This document shows, in pieces, positions 1 through 8,629 of a DNA stretch of 64,000 bases. The notes under the pieces were generated by a model. The model saw only the letters and a list, made by a program, of their open reading frames with translations. It did not search any database and was not told where the DNA came from. The position numbers and the translations under genes were made by a program. The DNA is from CAWCHZ01 sp963795555 (GTDB lineage: Bacteria > Actinomycetota > Thermoleophilia > Solirubrobacterales > Solirubrobacteraceae), in assembly GCA_963795555.1 (NCBI GenBank), contig CAWCHZ010000002.1, positions 1,922,001-1,986,000 on the forward strand, given 5' to 3'. How positions within the stretch are numbered: position 1 is the stretch's first letter; every line of letters starts with the position of its first letter.

Positions 1-2
1 CG

Positions 3-356
3 CCGCTGACGATCACCGGCCGTCGCGAGGAGATTGCAGCCGCGGTGCCGTCGGAGCGCCGTGGGCGCTGGTCCTACCTGCAGGGCTCGAGCCGCCGGCG
101 CCTGCCCGCGCTGCTCGCGGCGCTGGGCGAGATCGGGCTGTTCGTCCACGACAGTCGCCACAGCAGCCGCAACGTGCTGTTCGAGTGCGAGCGGGCGTAC
201 GCGCGCCTGGCGCCCGGCGGTGCGCTCGTCGTCGACGACATCGACGGCAACTGGGGCTTCGCGCGCTTCTGCGCCCGCCATCCCGCCGCACAGCAGGTGA
301 TCGGGATCGCCGACGATCGGCAGCGGCGCTTCGGGATCGCGCGCAAGCCGGCGTGA
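3..356 (+). CDS. Class I SAM-dependent methyltransferase, C-terminal part (runs in from the left edge)
   Basis: The reading frame is open from the first bases of the window to a TGA at 354-356, so only about 117 C-terminal residues are present. The segment GEIGLFVHDSRHSSRNVLFE followed by LAPGGALVVDDIDGNWGF is the second half of a Rossmann-fold methyltransferase of the Methyltransf_24/cephalosporin-hydroxylase-like type: an acidic HDSRHSS strand, then a strand ending in VVDDID. The SAM-binding glycine loop lies outside the window, so the substrate cannot be guessed. A 113-bp gap without an obvious terminator separates it from the acyltransferase gene downstream. Confidence 0.6.
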   Translation, partial: PLTITGRREEIAAAVPSERRGRWSYLQGSSRRRLPALLAALGEIGLFVHDSRHSSRNVLFECERAYARLAPGGALVVDDIDGNWGFARFCARHPAAQQVIGIADDRQRRFGIARKPA

Positions 357-469
357 CCCGCGCGGGCTGTCGGTGCCGGTCGACGAAGGCGGCCTCCGCC
401 CGGCGAGGCCGGTGTGACCGGCGGACCGCCCTTGCTGCCCGCTGGCGCTTGCCATAGGGTGCGAGGAGC

Positions 470-1279
470 TTGGCCGTCTCCGAAAAGACCCAACGAGGCG
501 CTGGCCCCCGCAGCGACCTTGCGACGATGCGCGAGCAGGTCTACAAGGACCCCCGCCCGCCTGAGCACTTCGCGCGCTTCCATGAGCGCGCACGCACGCG
601 CGACCCCGACATGGTCTACGGGATCACGCGGGCGATCGCAACCGCGTGGGGCGTGACCGCGTTCCGAGCGCTCGCGGTCGACGTCGCGCAGGTGCCCGCC
701 CAGGGGCCGCTGATCCTCGCCGCCAACCACTTCTCGTACATGGACCACTTCTTCATCGGCATGTTCCTCCGCCGCAAGGTGCGCTTCATGGCCAAGTCAC
801 AGCTCTTCAAGCCGCCGATGCAGTTCGTCTACAGCCACGGTGGGGTCTTCCCCGTTCGCCGGGGCTTCCAGGACGAGGAGGCGTTCATCACCGCCCATTC
901 GGTCCTGGCGCGCGGCGGCTGCGTGGTGATGTATCCGGAGGGCGGTCGCTCGCGCACCGGCGAGATCGCCGAGCGACCGCGGCCGGGGATCGGCCGGCTG
1001 GCCCTGGAGTCGGGCGCTCCCGTGCTGCCGGTCGCGATCCACGGCTCCCAGCGCGTCCGCAACTGGAAGCGCCTGCAGTTCCCACGGGTCACCGTGCGCT
1101 TCGGCCAGGCGCTGCGCTTCGACGCCGTCGCCGCTCCGCCACGCGAGCGCCAGCAGGAGGTCGCGGACGAGGTGATGAGCGCCATCCGGGCGCTCTACGC
1201 GACGCTCGACGATCCCGCCGTGCGCGCGAGCGCTGGGCGGGGCGTCGTGGCGAGCCTTCGCGCGAGCGGACGACCCTAG
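470..1279 (+). CDS. plsC: 1-acyl-sn-glycerol-3-phosphate acyltransferase (PlsC family)
   Basis: This 269-residue protein carries the PlsC/LPLAT acyltransferase motifs in order: NHFSYMD (HX4D, His87-Asp92), FPVRR near 127-131, YPEGGRSRTG near 155-164 (EGTRS box with Gly for Thr) and LPVAIHGS further on. Members acylate lysophosphatidate with acyl-CoA or acyl-ACP at the inner face of the membrane to make phosphatidic acid. A TTG start at 470 is chosen because GAGGAG lies just upstream; an ATG at 527 is a shorter alternative. Its stop codon shares the palindrome CTAG (1276-1279) with the stop of the convergent fumarase gene. The exact lysophospholipid substrate is not visible. Confidence 0.85.
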   Translation: MAVSEKTQRGAGPRSDLATMREQVYKDPRPPEHFARFHERARTRDPDMVYGITRAIATAWGVTAFRALAVDVAQVPAQGPLILAANHFSYMDHFFIGMFLRRKVRFMAKSQLFKPPMQFVYSHGGVFPVRRGFQDEEAFITAHSVLARGGCVVMYPEGGRSRTGEIAERPRPGIGRLALESGAPVLPVAIHGSQRVRNWKRLQFPRVTVRFGQALRFDAVAAPPRERQQEVADEVMSAIRALYATLDDPAVRASAGRGVVASLRASGRP

Positions 1280-2598
1280 CCGCCGGCCGCGATCTTGCGC
1301 AGATCGAGCGCCGTGGCGAGCGTCTGCTCGTCCACGCCGTGGCGCAGCGCGACCGCGCGCAGCGTGTCGCCCGTCCGGGCGGCTTCGTTGACGATCTCCG
1401 TGGCGCGGTCATAGCCGATGTAGGGGTTCAGCGCGGTCGCGACCGCGAGCGTCGACTCGGCGGAGCGCTCGCAGCCGGCCTCGTTGGCCTCGATGCCGTC
1501 GACGCACTTGGTCGCCAGCACGCGCGCCGCGGCGGCCAGCAGCTGGATCGACTGCAGCAGGTTGCGCGCGATCAGCGGGATCCTGACGTTGAGCTCGAAG
1601 TTGCCCTCCAGCCCGCCGATCGTGATCGCCGTGTCGTTGCCGATCACCTGCGCGGCGATCTGCAGGACGACCTCGGGGATCACCGGGTTGACCTTGCCGG
1701 GCATGATCGAGGAGCCCTTCTGCAGCTCCGGCAGGAACAGCTCGCCGATGCCGGCGCGCGGACCGGAGCCCATCAGCGCGAGATCGTTGGCGATCTTGGT
1801 CAGCGACACGGCGATGACCTTCAGCGCGCCCGACAGCTCGACGAGCGCGTCGCGGTTGGCCTGCGCCTCGAAGGGATCCTCCGGTGGGCGAGCGTCGATG
1901 CCGGTCGCCTCGCGCAGCTGCTGGCGCACCAGCTCGGCGAACCGGGGATGGGTGTTGAGCCCGGTGCCGGTGGCGGTGCCGCCGAGCGGGATCTGGGCGA
2001 CCTGCGGCAGCGCGTTGCGCACGCGCCGGGCGCCCAGGCGCACCTGCGCCGCGTAGCCGGCGAACTCTTGCCCGAGCGTCACCGGCACGGCATCCATCAA
2101 ATGGGTGCGGCCGGCCTTGACGACGTCGGCGAGCGCGCGGGCCTTCGCGTCGAGCGAGCTCTCCAGCTGGATGAGCGCAGGCAGCAGCTCGGCGCTGGCC
2201 TGGTCCAGCGCGGCGAGGTGCACGGCGGAGGGAAAGACGTCGTTGGAGGACTGGCCGAGGTTGACGTGGTCGTTGGGGTGCGCGCCCTCGCCGGCGAGCG
2301 TTGCGATCACCTCGTTGGCGTTCATGTTCGTCGACGTGCCCGAGCCCGTCTGGAAGACGTCGAGCGGGAACTGGTCGTCATGACGGCCCTCGCCGACCTC
2401 GTCGCCGGCCTGCGCGATCCGCTCGGCCAGATCCGCGTCGAGCTGCCCCAGCTCGGCGTTGACACGCGCCGCCGCGGCCTTGATCCTGCCCAGCCAATGG
2501 ACCACGGCGAGCGGTACCCGCTCGCCGGAGATCGGGAAGTTGTCGATCGCCTTGCGGGTCTCCGCGCCCCAAAGCTCCGTCCGCTGCTGCGTGCTCAT
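1276..2598 (-). CDS. fumC: Fumarate hydratase class II
   Basis: The 440-residue product belongs to the fumarase/aspartase superfamily and has its signature GSSIMPGKVNP at about residues 295-305, which holds the catalytic serine loop. Family members interconvert fumarate and L-malate in the TCA cycle as iron-independent homotetramers. The N-terminal segment TELWGAETRKAIDNFPIS and the lengths of the three superfamily regions fit FumC rather than aspartase or argininosuccinate lyase. ATG at 2598 is preceded by GGAGG, 5-6 nt upstream, which decides against an in-frame ATG at 2637. A citrate synthase at 34770 is the only other TCA-cycle gene in the window. Confidence 0.93.
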   Translation of the reverse strand: MSTQQRTELWGAETRKAIDNFPISGERVPLAVVHWLGRIKAAAARVNAELGQLDADLAERIAQAGDEVGEGRHDDQFPLDVFQTGSGTSTNMNANEVIATLAGEGAHPNDHVNLGQSSNDVFPSAVHLAALDQASAELLPALIQLESSLDAKARALADVVKAGRTHLMDAVPVTLGQEFAGYAAQVRLGARRVRNALPQVAQIPLGGTATGTGLNTHPRFAELVRQQLREATGIDARPPEDPFEAQANRDALVELSGALKVIAVSLTKIANDLALMGSGPRAGIGELFLPELQKGSSIMPGKVNPVIPEVVLQIAAQVIGNDTAITIGGLEGNFELNVRIPLIARNLLQSIQLLAAAARVLATKCVDGIEANEAGCERSAESTLAVATALNPYIGYDRATEIVNEAARTGDTLRAVALRHGVDEQTLATALDLRKIAAGG

Positions 2599-2651
2599 CG
2601 GTCCTCCGCGTGCCTGGCCAGATCCTGGACCAAGCACCCTACCGGTGCCGC

Positions 2652-3221
2652 TCAGCCGTCGGCGAGCCCGGCGCTGCGGCCGCGCTGGAAGGCGCTCGCT
2701 CGCGACGGCGGCGCGCCGCCCACGCCGGGGACCTGCTCGAGTCTGCGCACCAGCTCCGCGGCGACGCCCTCACTGCGCGCGCCGCCGCGCTCGGCGGCGC
2801 CGATCAGGTAGCCCAGTCGCAGCGCAGCGGGCTCGCTGCGGGGGAGTTGCTGCGCCAACGCCTCGGCGGCGGCGATGTAGACCGAGCCCACCTGCTCCAG
2901 GTCGCCGGCGTCGCGAGCCCGCTGCACGCAGACCGACAGCCGGCTGCCGTCGGCGAGCACTACCCGCCCGGGCGCGTCGCGCAGCGCACCCAGGACGTCC
3001 GTGGGCTGGACGTTGCGACAGGCGTTGGGCAGCGGCGTGTTGGAGCCGACGCAGCCGACGCAGCCAACGACGCCGGCGAGCAGCGCCCAGATCCCGCCGC
3101 GTGCAGCGGATCGCGTCCATGCGAGGGATCCCCGCCTTGCAGCGGATCGCCTCCATGCGAGGGATCCCCGCCTTGCAGCGGATCGCCTCCCAAGCGTTCG
3201 GCCGCGGCTCATGCGCCGCAT
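2652..3221 (-). CDS. Putative small secreted lipoprotein with a repeat-expanded signal peptide
   Basis: This frame codes for about 189 residues. A hydrophobic stretch WALLAGVVGCVGCVGS near residues 45-60 looks like a lipoprotein signal (Gly-Cys after a small hydrophobic core), followed by a roughly 130-residue domain I do not recognise (CRNVQPTDVLGALRDAPGRV, then ALRLGYLIGAAERGG). I see no ATG, GTG or TTG start between the repeat and the hydrophobic core, so the start must be the ATG at 3221 or 3212. The 36-bp tandem repeat at 3102-3191 is then translated as a very arginine-rich n-region (AARRGSLAWRRS repeated). It is divergent from ileS. Function is unknown. Confidence 0.6.
   Translation of the reverse strand: MRRMSRGRTLGRRSAARRGSLAWRRSAARRGSLAWTRSAARGGIWALLAGVVGCVGCVGSNTPLPNACRNVQPTDVLGALRDAPGRVVLADGSRLSVCVQRARDAGDLEQVGSVYIAAAEALAQQLPRSEPAALRLGYLIGAAERGGARSEGVAAELVRRLEQVPGVGGAPPSRASAFQRGRSAGLADG
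3102..3191. repeat. 36-bp tandem repeat, about 2.5 copies
   Basis: Copies start at 3102, 3138 and 3174 (the last is partial). Each contains TGCAGCGGATCGC and GCGAGGGATCCCCGCC, with one or two differences between copies. The period is a multiple of three and adds 12 residues per copy to the N-terminus of the lipoprotein encoded on the minus strand. It sits between two divergent gene starts. Confidence 0.9.
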
Positions 3222-3248
3222 CGTAGGGCGATGCGAGAATCAGCGGTC

Positions 3249-6200
3249 ATGCCGGCAGCCCACCGCCCTGTCGATCCCCGTCCATCGTTCCCCGAGCTGG
3301 AGCGCCGCGTGCTGGAGCGCTGGCGCGAACACGACGTCTTCGCGGAGTCCCTGCGCCGCCGCGCCGGATCGCCGGAGTGGGTCTTTCACGAGGGGCCACC
3401 GACGGCCAACGGCGCGCCCGGCTCCCACCACGTCCTGGCGCGTGTCTTCAAGGACGTCTTTCCCCGCTACAAGACGATGACCGGTCACTACGTCGAGCGC
3501 AAGGGTGGCTGGGACTGCCACGGCCTGCCGGTCGAGCTCGCCGTCGAGGCGGAGCTGGGATTCGAGTCCAAGGACGACATCGAGCGCTATGGCATCGCCG
3601 AGTTCAACGCCCGTTGTCGCGAGTCGGTGCTCGCCTACGTTGAGGACTGGCGGCGCCTGACCGAGCGGATCGGCTTCTGGATCGACCTCGACGACGCCTA
3701 CCGGACCTTCGACGACGACTACGTCGAGTCGGTCTGGTGGGCGCTCCGGTCGATCTGGGACAGCGGGCTGCTCTATGAGGGGTACAAGGTCGTGCCGCAC
3801 TGCCCACGCGACCAGACGACTCTCTCCTCGCACGAGCTGGCCCAGCCGGGTGCCTACCGCGACGTCGTCGATCCATCCGTCTACGTGCGCCTGCCCGTCG
3901 TCTCGGTACCGGAGCGCTCGGGGCCGGTGCGTGTCGGCGACGAGCTGCTGGTCTGGACGACCACGCCCTGGACGCTTGTCTCCAACGCCGCGGTCGCGAT
4001 CGACCCCGAGCTGACCTACGTGCGCGCGCGAGCGGCGGCGGACGCCGGCGACTCGGCCGGCGCGCAGGACCCGGCGGGCGCCGGCCCGACGTTCGTGCTC
4101 GCGCGCGATCTGGTCGAGCGCGTCCTCGGCGAGGGCGCTGAGCTGCTCGACGCCTTCCTCGGCGCGGCGATGATCGGCATCGCCTACGACCCGCCCTTCC
4201 AGTTCATCGCCGCCGAGGAGTACGGACCCAACGGTCACACGGTGCTGCCCGGCGACTTCGTCACCGCCGCCGAGGGGACGGGGCTGGTGCACGCCGCTGT
4301 CGCCTTCGGCGAGGACGACTTCCGCCTCGGCGAGCAGCACGGCCTGCGGGTGATCAACCCCGTGCGGCCCGACGGCACCTACGACGAGCGCATCGGCCCC
4401 TACGCCGGGCGCCACGTCAAGGATGCCGACGCCGACCTCGTCGCCGATCTGCGCGCGCGCGGTCGGCTGCTGCGCGCCGAGCGCTGCGAGCACTCCTATC
4501 CACACTGCTGGCGCTGTGGCACGGCGCTGCTCTACTACGCCAAGTCCTCCTGGTACATCCGCACGTCGGCGATCCGCGACCGCCTGCTGGCCGCCAATGA
4601 GGCGGTCAATTGGCACCCCGAGCACGTCAAGCACGGGCGCTTCGGGCGCTGGCTGGAGAGCAATGTCGACTGGGCGCTGTCGCGCGAACGCTATTGGGGG
4701 ACGCCGCTGCCGATCTGGCGCTGTGCGGCGGGGCACACGATCTGCATCGGCTCCTTCGCCGAGCTCGAGGCGCTCACGGGCCAGCCCGTCGGCGATCCGC
4801 ACCGGCCCTACGTCGACGAGCTGCGCTTCGCCTGCCCGGAATGCCCTGAGCAGATGACGCGCGTGCCGGAGGTGATCGACGTCTGGTTCGACTCCGGCTC
4901 GATGCCCTTCGCCCAGTTTCACTTCCCGTTCGACAATGGCGAGCTGTTCCAGCGGCGCTTCCCCGCGGACTTCGTCTGCGAGGCGCTCGATCAGACGCGC
5001 GGCTGGTTCTACTCGCTGCTCGCGGTCGCGACGCTGCTGTTCGATCGCTCGTCGTTTCGCAACGTCGTCTGTCTGGGCCTGATCCTCGACCCCGAGGGTC
5101 AGAAGATGTCCAAGTCGCGCGGCAACGTGGTCGAGCCCTGGGACGTGCTGGACAGCTACGGCGCCGACGCCTTCCGCTGGTACTACCTGACGTCGAAGCA
5201 GCCCTGGGACAACTACCGCTTCTCGCTGGAGACGATCGGCGAGTCGGTGCGCCAGTTCCTGCTGCCACTGTGGAACTGCTATCGGACCTACGTCGTCTAC
5301 GCCAACGCCGAGGGCCTGGCGCCGGCCGCGCTCACCGATGCTCCGATCACCGCCGACCTCGACCGTTGGATCCGCTCGCGCTTGGCGGCCACCACGGCCA
5401 TCGTGCGCGAGCGGCTCGAGGGCTACGACGCGACGTTCGCCGGACGGGCGATCGCCGAGCTCGTCGACGACCTGTCGAGCTGGTACATCAGGCGTTCGCG
5501 GCGGCGCTTCTGGGACGGTGAGCCGGCGGCGCTGGCGACGCTCCATCATTGCCTGCTGACGATTGCTCGGCTGCTCGCTCCCTTCACGCCCTTCGTGGCC
5601 GACGAGGTCTACGACAACCTCGCCGTCGATGGCGAGCTGAGCGTGCACCTGTGCGACTTCCCGCTTGCCGAGGACGTCGGCGAGCGCGACGAGCGCCTCG
5701 AGCGATCGATGGAGGTGGCGCGGGAGGCCGTCAGGTTGGGACTCTCGGCGCGGGGTCAGGCGGGGCTCAAGGTGCGCCAGCCCCTGCGCGAGGCGGTCGT
5801 GGTCGCGGCCGGCGAGGAGCGCGCGGCGCTCGAGCGTCTGCAGGGGCTAGTGGCGGAGGAGCTCAACGTCAAGCGCCTGCGGTTCGTCTCGGCCGCCGAC
5901 GAGCTCGGTCGCTACGAGGTCAAGCCCAACTACCGCGTCCTCGGCCCGCGCTTCGGGCGCCAGATGCCGCAGGTGGCGGCCGCGGTGGCGGGCGTCGATC
6001 CCGAGCACGTCGCGACGGCGCTGGCAGCCGGGCGGCCGATCGCGATCTCCATCGATGGCCACGACCACGAGCTCGACAGCGCGGACCTGTCGCTGGTCAT
6101 GCGCCCGCTCGACGGCTACCAGCTCGAGCGCGAGGGCAGCCACGCGGTTGCCCTGGACCTCAATCTCGATGACGAGCTGATCCGCGAGGGCCTTGCCCGC

Positions 6201-6437
6201 GAGGCGGTGCACGCGATCCAGGCCGCGCGCAAGGACGCCGGGCTGGCGGTCGAGGACCGCGTCGAGCTAACCGTCGCCGGCGACGCCGAGCTGCTGGACG
6301 CGATCCGTGTCCACGAGTCTTACGTCGCCGGCGAGACGCTTGCCGTGACGGTCAGCTACGGCAATGGCGCTGCCGCCGACGCGCCGCGCGCGACCGTCGC
6401 GGGCCGCGAGCTGCTGATCGCCGTCCGCCGCGCCTGA
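3249..6437 (+). CDS. ileS: Isoleucine--tRNA ligase, type II (eukaryote-like)
   Basis: The 1062-residue class Ia synthetase charges tRNA-Ile and edits Val-tRNA-Ile. Visible are PPTANGAPGSHHVL (HIGH region, about residues 51-63), GGWDCHGLPVE, the CP1 editing domain with GDFVTAAEGTGLVHAAVAFG, a cysteine cluster around WRCAAGH...CPECPEQM, GWFYSLLAVATLLF, and GQKMSKSRGN at about 617-626. The C-terminal third matches the type II domain (AREAVHAIQAARKDAGL), not the zinc-finger tail of type I. The HIGH box reads GSHH, an unusual form. ATG 3249 is chosen because conserved sequence begins just after it; ATG 3231 is an alternative. The upstream gap is too short for a T-box leader. Confidence 0.93.
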   Translation: MPAAHRPVDPRPSFPELERRVLERWREHDVFAESLRRRAGSPEWVFHEGPPTANGAPGSHHVLARVFKDVFPRYKTMTGHYVERKGGWDCHGLPVELAVEAELGFESKDDIERYGIAEFNARCRESVLAYVEDWRRLTERIGFWIDLDDAYRTFDDDYVESVWWALRSIWDSGLLYEGYKVVPHCPRDQTTLSSHELAQPGAYRDVVDPSVYVRLPVVSVPERSGPVRVGDELLVWTTTPWTLVSNAAVAIDPELTYVRARAAADAGDSAGAQDPAGAGPTFVLARDLVERVLGEGAELLDAFLGAAMIGIAYDPPFQFIAAEEYGPNGHTVLPGDFVTAAEGTGLVHAAVAFGEDDFRLGEQHGLRVINPVRPDGTYDERIGPYAGRHVKDADADLVADLRARGRLLRAERCEHSYPHCWRCGTALLYYAKSSWYIRTSAIRDRLLAANEAVNWHPEHVKHGRFGRWLESNVDWALSRERYWGTPLPIWRCAAGHTICIGSFAELEALTGQPVGDPHRPYVDELRFACPECPEQMTRVPEVIDVWFDSGSMPFAQFHFPFDNGELFQRRFPADFVCEALDQTRGWFYSLLAVATLLFDRSSFRNVVCLGLILDPEGQKMSKSRGNVVEPWDVLDSYGADAFRWYYLTSKQPWDNYRFSLETIGESVRQFLLPLWNCYRTYVVYANAEGLAPAALTDAPITADLDRWIRSRLAATTAIVRERLEGYDATFAGRAIAELVDDLSSWYIRRSRRRFWDGEPAALATLHHCLLTIARLLAPFTPFVADEVYDNLAVDGELSVHLCDFPLAEDVGERDERLERSMEVAREAVRLGLSARGQAGLKVRQPLREAVVVAAGEERAALERLQGLVAEELNVKRLRFVSAADELGRYEVKPNYRVLGPRFGRQMPQVAAAVAGVDPEHVATALAAGRPIAISIDGHDHELDSADLSLVMRPLDGYQLEREGSHAVALDLNLDDELIREGLAREAVHAIQAARKDAGLAVEDRVELTVAGDAELLDAIRVHESYVAGETLAVTVSYGNGAAADAPRATVAGRELLIAVRRA

Positions 6438-6494
6438 GCGCTGGGGGAGGCGCGCGCGGGCCTCGAGCGTCGGCCCGGAACGCGTCTGGTAGCG

Positions 6495-6818
6495 CTAGGC
6501 GAGCGCCGGCTCGAGCTCGGCTTCGAGCTTGCGCTTGGGGTAGGCGCCGATGACCTTCTTGACTGGTTGGCCGTTGCGGAAGAGGATCAGCGTCGGGATC
6601 GAGAGGATCTGAAAGGTCATCGCCGTCTGCTGGTTGTCGTCGACGTTGAGCTTGACGATCTTCAGGTCGGCGCGCTCCTTGGCGATCTCCTCGAGCACCG
6701 GGGCCACCACGCGGCAGGGCCCGCACCAGGGTGCCCAGAAGTCGACCAGCACGGGGCCCTCGGCTTCGACGACCTCGGCTTGGAAGTTGGTGTCGGTGAC
6801 CTCGGTGATGTTTGCCAT
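6495..6818 (-). CDS. trxA: Thioredoxin
   Basis: A 107-residue single-domain thioredoxin with the active site WAPWCGPCR (Cys32 and Cys35), the following conserved APVLEEIA helix, KLNVDDNQQTA, and the cis-proline loop SIPTLILF. It reduces cytosolic protein disulfides with electrons from thioredoxin reductase, which is not in this window. ATG 6818 follows AAGGAGC at a normal distance; upstream in-frame ATGs lack such a site. It is convergent with ileS, whose stop is 57 bp away. Confidence 0.95.
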   Translation of the reverse strand: MANITEVTDTNFQAEVVEAEGPVLVDFWAPWCGPCRVVAPVLEEIAKERADLKIVKLNVDDNQQTAMTFQILSIPTLILFRNGQPVKKVIGAYPKRKLEAELEPALA

Positions 6819-6929
6819 CGGTGCTCCTTGGGCGATTCGACGCGTGCGGGTGGTACCTGCTTCAGAAAGTATAGCGGTGTCCCGGCGGCCCACGGCCGGC
6901 AACGGGCTTCGCCGGCGCGGGCGGCGCGG

Positions 6930-7628
6930 CTAGGCGATCAGCGCGCGCAACAGGTGCGGCGAGGCGTAGACCTCGACGAAGCCGGCGACGACCAGCGCCG
7001 GGATCGCGATCGCGACGGTGACGACGGTCGCGGCCAGCAGCTCGTGCCAGCTGCCGCGCCGGCTGGCGATGATCCACGCGGCCAGGGGCAGGAACAGGGC
7101 GGTCAGCTCGAGCAGCGCGTGTGGTGTGACGCCGAGCAGGATGATCAGCGGCGTCGTGTGCAGCTGCGCAGCGAGCGTCGCCGCGCCGGCGCCGAGCACG
7201 AACGCCTGCGTGGCAAGCGAGAAGGTGGTGGCGCAGATCACGAGGCCGATCGCCAGCGGGCCGGCGCGGTCGTGGACATGGCGCCACAGCCCGCTGTAGC
7301 TCGCCGCCTCGCGCGGCAGCGCGGAGCCGGCGATGAAGCCGGCCACGCAGGCCATGGCATGCAGGGCGAGCACGAGCGAGTTGCGGTAGAGGATCTGCTC
7401 GACGGCGCCAAGCCGCGCCGGCTCGGTCAGCCCGGCCACCGCGACCGGCGTGGGGTCGGGCGTCGAGATCCGCGCGACGACCCAGACCGCTGCGAGCAGC
7501 CCCAGCGCGACGATAAGCGCGCCGGCGATCCAGCGTGACAGCACGCGAGCTGGGCTGGCGTTCCAATCGGCGAGCGTTCGACGGGTGTCCCGCAGCCCGC
7601 GCGCCAGTGCCAGCTCGCTCGCGCTCAT
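6930..7628 (-). CDS. SpoIIM-like integral membrane protein (DUF95 family)
   Basis: This protein of about 232 residues has several membrane spans: a first one at about 30-55, then a block with the family pattern HAMACVAGFIAGSALP, GVTPHALLELTALFLPLAAW and AGFVEVYASPHLL. These are the conserved positions of the stage II sporulation protein M family, whose members in non-sporulating actinobacteria are often paired with RDD proteins. No sporulation context is visible here. The start is uncertain between ATG 7628 and ATG 7646, neither of which has a strong ribosome-binding site. The biochemical role is unknown. Confidence 0.75.
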   Translation of the reverse strand: MSASELALARGLRDTRRTLADWNASPARVLSRWIAGALIVALGLLAAVWVVARISTPDPTPVAVAGLTEPARLGAVEQILYRNSLVLALHAMACVAGFIAGSALPREAASYSGLWRHVHDRAGPLAIGLVICATTFSLATQAFVLGAGAATLAAQLHTTPLIILLGVTPHALLELTALFLPLAAWIIASRRGSWHELLAATVVTVAIAIPALVVAGFVEVYASPHLLRALIA

Positions 7629-7712
7629 CCCGACACCAATCGGCATGTCGGCAGCGGGGGTTGAGGCTGCCGCTCGGGGATCGGCCCTCTGCGCCAGCGC
7701 GCGGTGGCCGTG

Positions 7713-7771
7713 GCGCTCGGTCAGCCGCGCCGGGTGGAGGCGGCTGCTTGGTGCGCTCGGCCAGCCGCCCT
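7713..7771. repeat. Imperfect 40-bp-spaced duplication at a gene end
   Basis: GCGCTCGGTCAGCCGCGCC at 7713 recurs as GCGCTCGGCCAGCCGCCCT at 7753, with three differences in 19. The second copy reaches the stop codon of the minus-strand glycosyltransferase gene (7770-7772). It is weaker than the other repeats in the window but sits in the same kind of place. Confidence 0.5.
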
Positions 7772-8603
7772 AGCGGCCGTCGACGCGCATCCGCGGCACC
7801 AGCAGCGCGGCCTCGACGGCGATCCGCGCGGACATCTTGCTGGTGCCGTGCTCGCGGTTGCGGAACGTGATCGGCACCTCGACGACGCGAAAGCCGGCGC
7901 GGACGGCGCGGTAGGTCAGCTCGACCTGGAAGGCATAGCCCGCGGCCTGCACCGTCGGCAGATCGATCCGCTCGAGCACCTCGCGCCGGAAGCACTTGAA
8001 GCCGCCGGTCAGGTCGTGCACGTCGAGCCCCAGCACGCGTCGCGCATACCACGACCCACCGCGCGAGACGGCGCGGCGCAGCGCCCCCCAGTCGATCACC
8101 GCGCCGCCGGGCACATAGCGCGAGCCGAGTGCCAGATCGGCGCCATCGCGGGCGGCCGCCAACAGCCGCGCCAGGTCGGCGGGGTCGTGCGAGAAGTCGG
8201 CGTCCATCTCCATCACGAATTGCGCGCCGCTGGCGAGTGCCGCCTGGAACCCCGCGATGTAGGCCGGACCGAGCCCTTCCTTGACGGTGCGATGCAGCAC
8301 CGCCACCGCGCCTCGCTCGGCGGCCAGGCGGTCGGCGATCTGGCCGGTGCCGTCCGGGGAGCCGTCGTCGACGATCAGGATGCGGTGACCATCGGGCGCG
8401 GCTTCGGCCAGGACCGGGTCGGCGGCGTCGACGATCCGCTCGATGTTCTCGCGCTCGTTGTAGGTCGGGATCACGAGCCAGGCCGAGGGCTCGGCAGCGC
8501 GCTCGCCGGGCGTCCCGCCAGGGGGATCAGACGCCGGCCTGGTGGCGCCCGACGAGCCGGCGCTGGCCTCGTCGCTGCGGCTGGATGGCTCGGTGCCTGC
8601 CAT
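7770..8603 (-). CDS. Polyprenol-phosphate mannosyltransferase-like GT2 glycosyltransferase
   Basis: The 277-residue protein is a GT-A fold family 2 enzyme. Motifs are AWLVIPTYNERENIERIV (about 41-58), ILIVDDGSPDGT, VMEMDADFSHDP (DXD-type metal and donor site), LGSRYVPGG and LTGGFKCFRREVLERIDL, the order seen in Dpm1/Ppm1 enzymes that move mannose from GDP-mannose to polyprenyl phosphate at the membrane. There is no C-terminal membrane anchor, as in the shorter Dpm1 type. The first 40 residues are a low-complexity Ser/Gly/Pro tail. It is divergent from polX with 26 bp between the starts. The sugar and lipid are inferred from family only. Confidence 0.82.
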   Translation of the reverse strand: MAGTEPSSRSDEASAGSSGATRPASDPPGGTPGERAAEPSAWLVIPTYNERENIERIVDAADPVLAEAAPDGHRILIVDDGSPDGTGQIADRLAAERGAVAVLHRTVKEGLGPAYIAGFQAALASGAQFVMEMDADFSHDPADLARLLAAARDGADLALGSRYVPGGAVIDWGALRRAVSRGGSWYARRVLGLDVHDLTGGFKCFRREVLERIDLPTVQAAGYAFQVELTYRAVRAGFRVVEVPITFRNREHGTSKMSARIAVEAALLVPRMRVDGR

Positions 8604-8629
8604 GACCGCCGTACCCTATTGGGCCGGAC

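Noticed and set aside
646..2811. 721-codon plus-strand frame over plsC and fumC
   Set aside because: It covers parts of two conserved genes in another frame and has a low-complexity Arg/Ala/Gly composition.
3192..3248. T-box or other riboswitch upstream of ileS
   Set aside because: The spacer to the divergent gene is under 60 bp, with no specifier stem or T-box sequence.
3240..5648. Long minus-strand open frame opposite ileS (about 800 codons)
   Set aside because: It lies fully antisense to a well-conserved synthetase; long antisense frames are common at this GC content and the translation has no recognisable domain.
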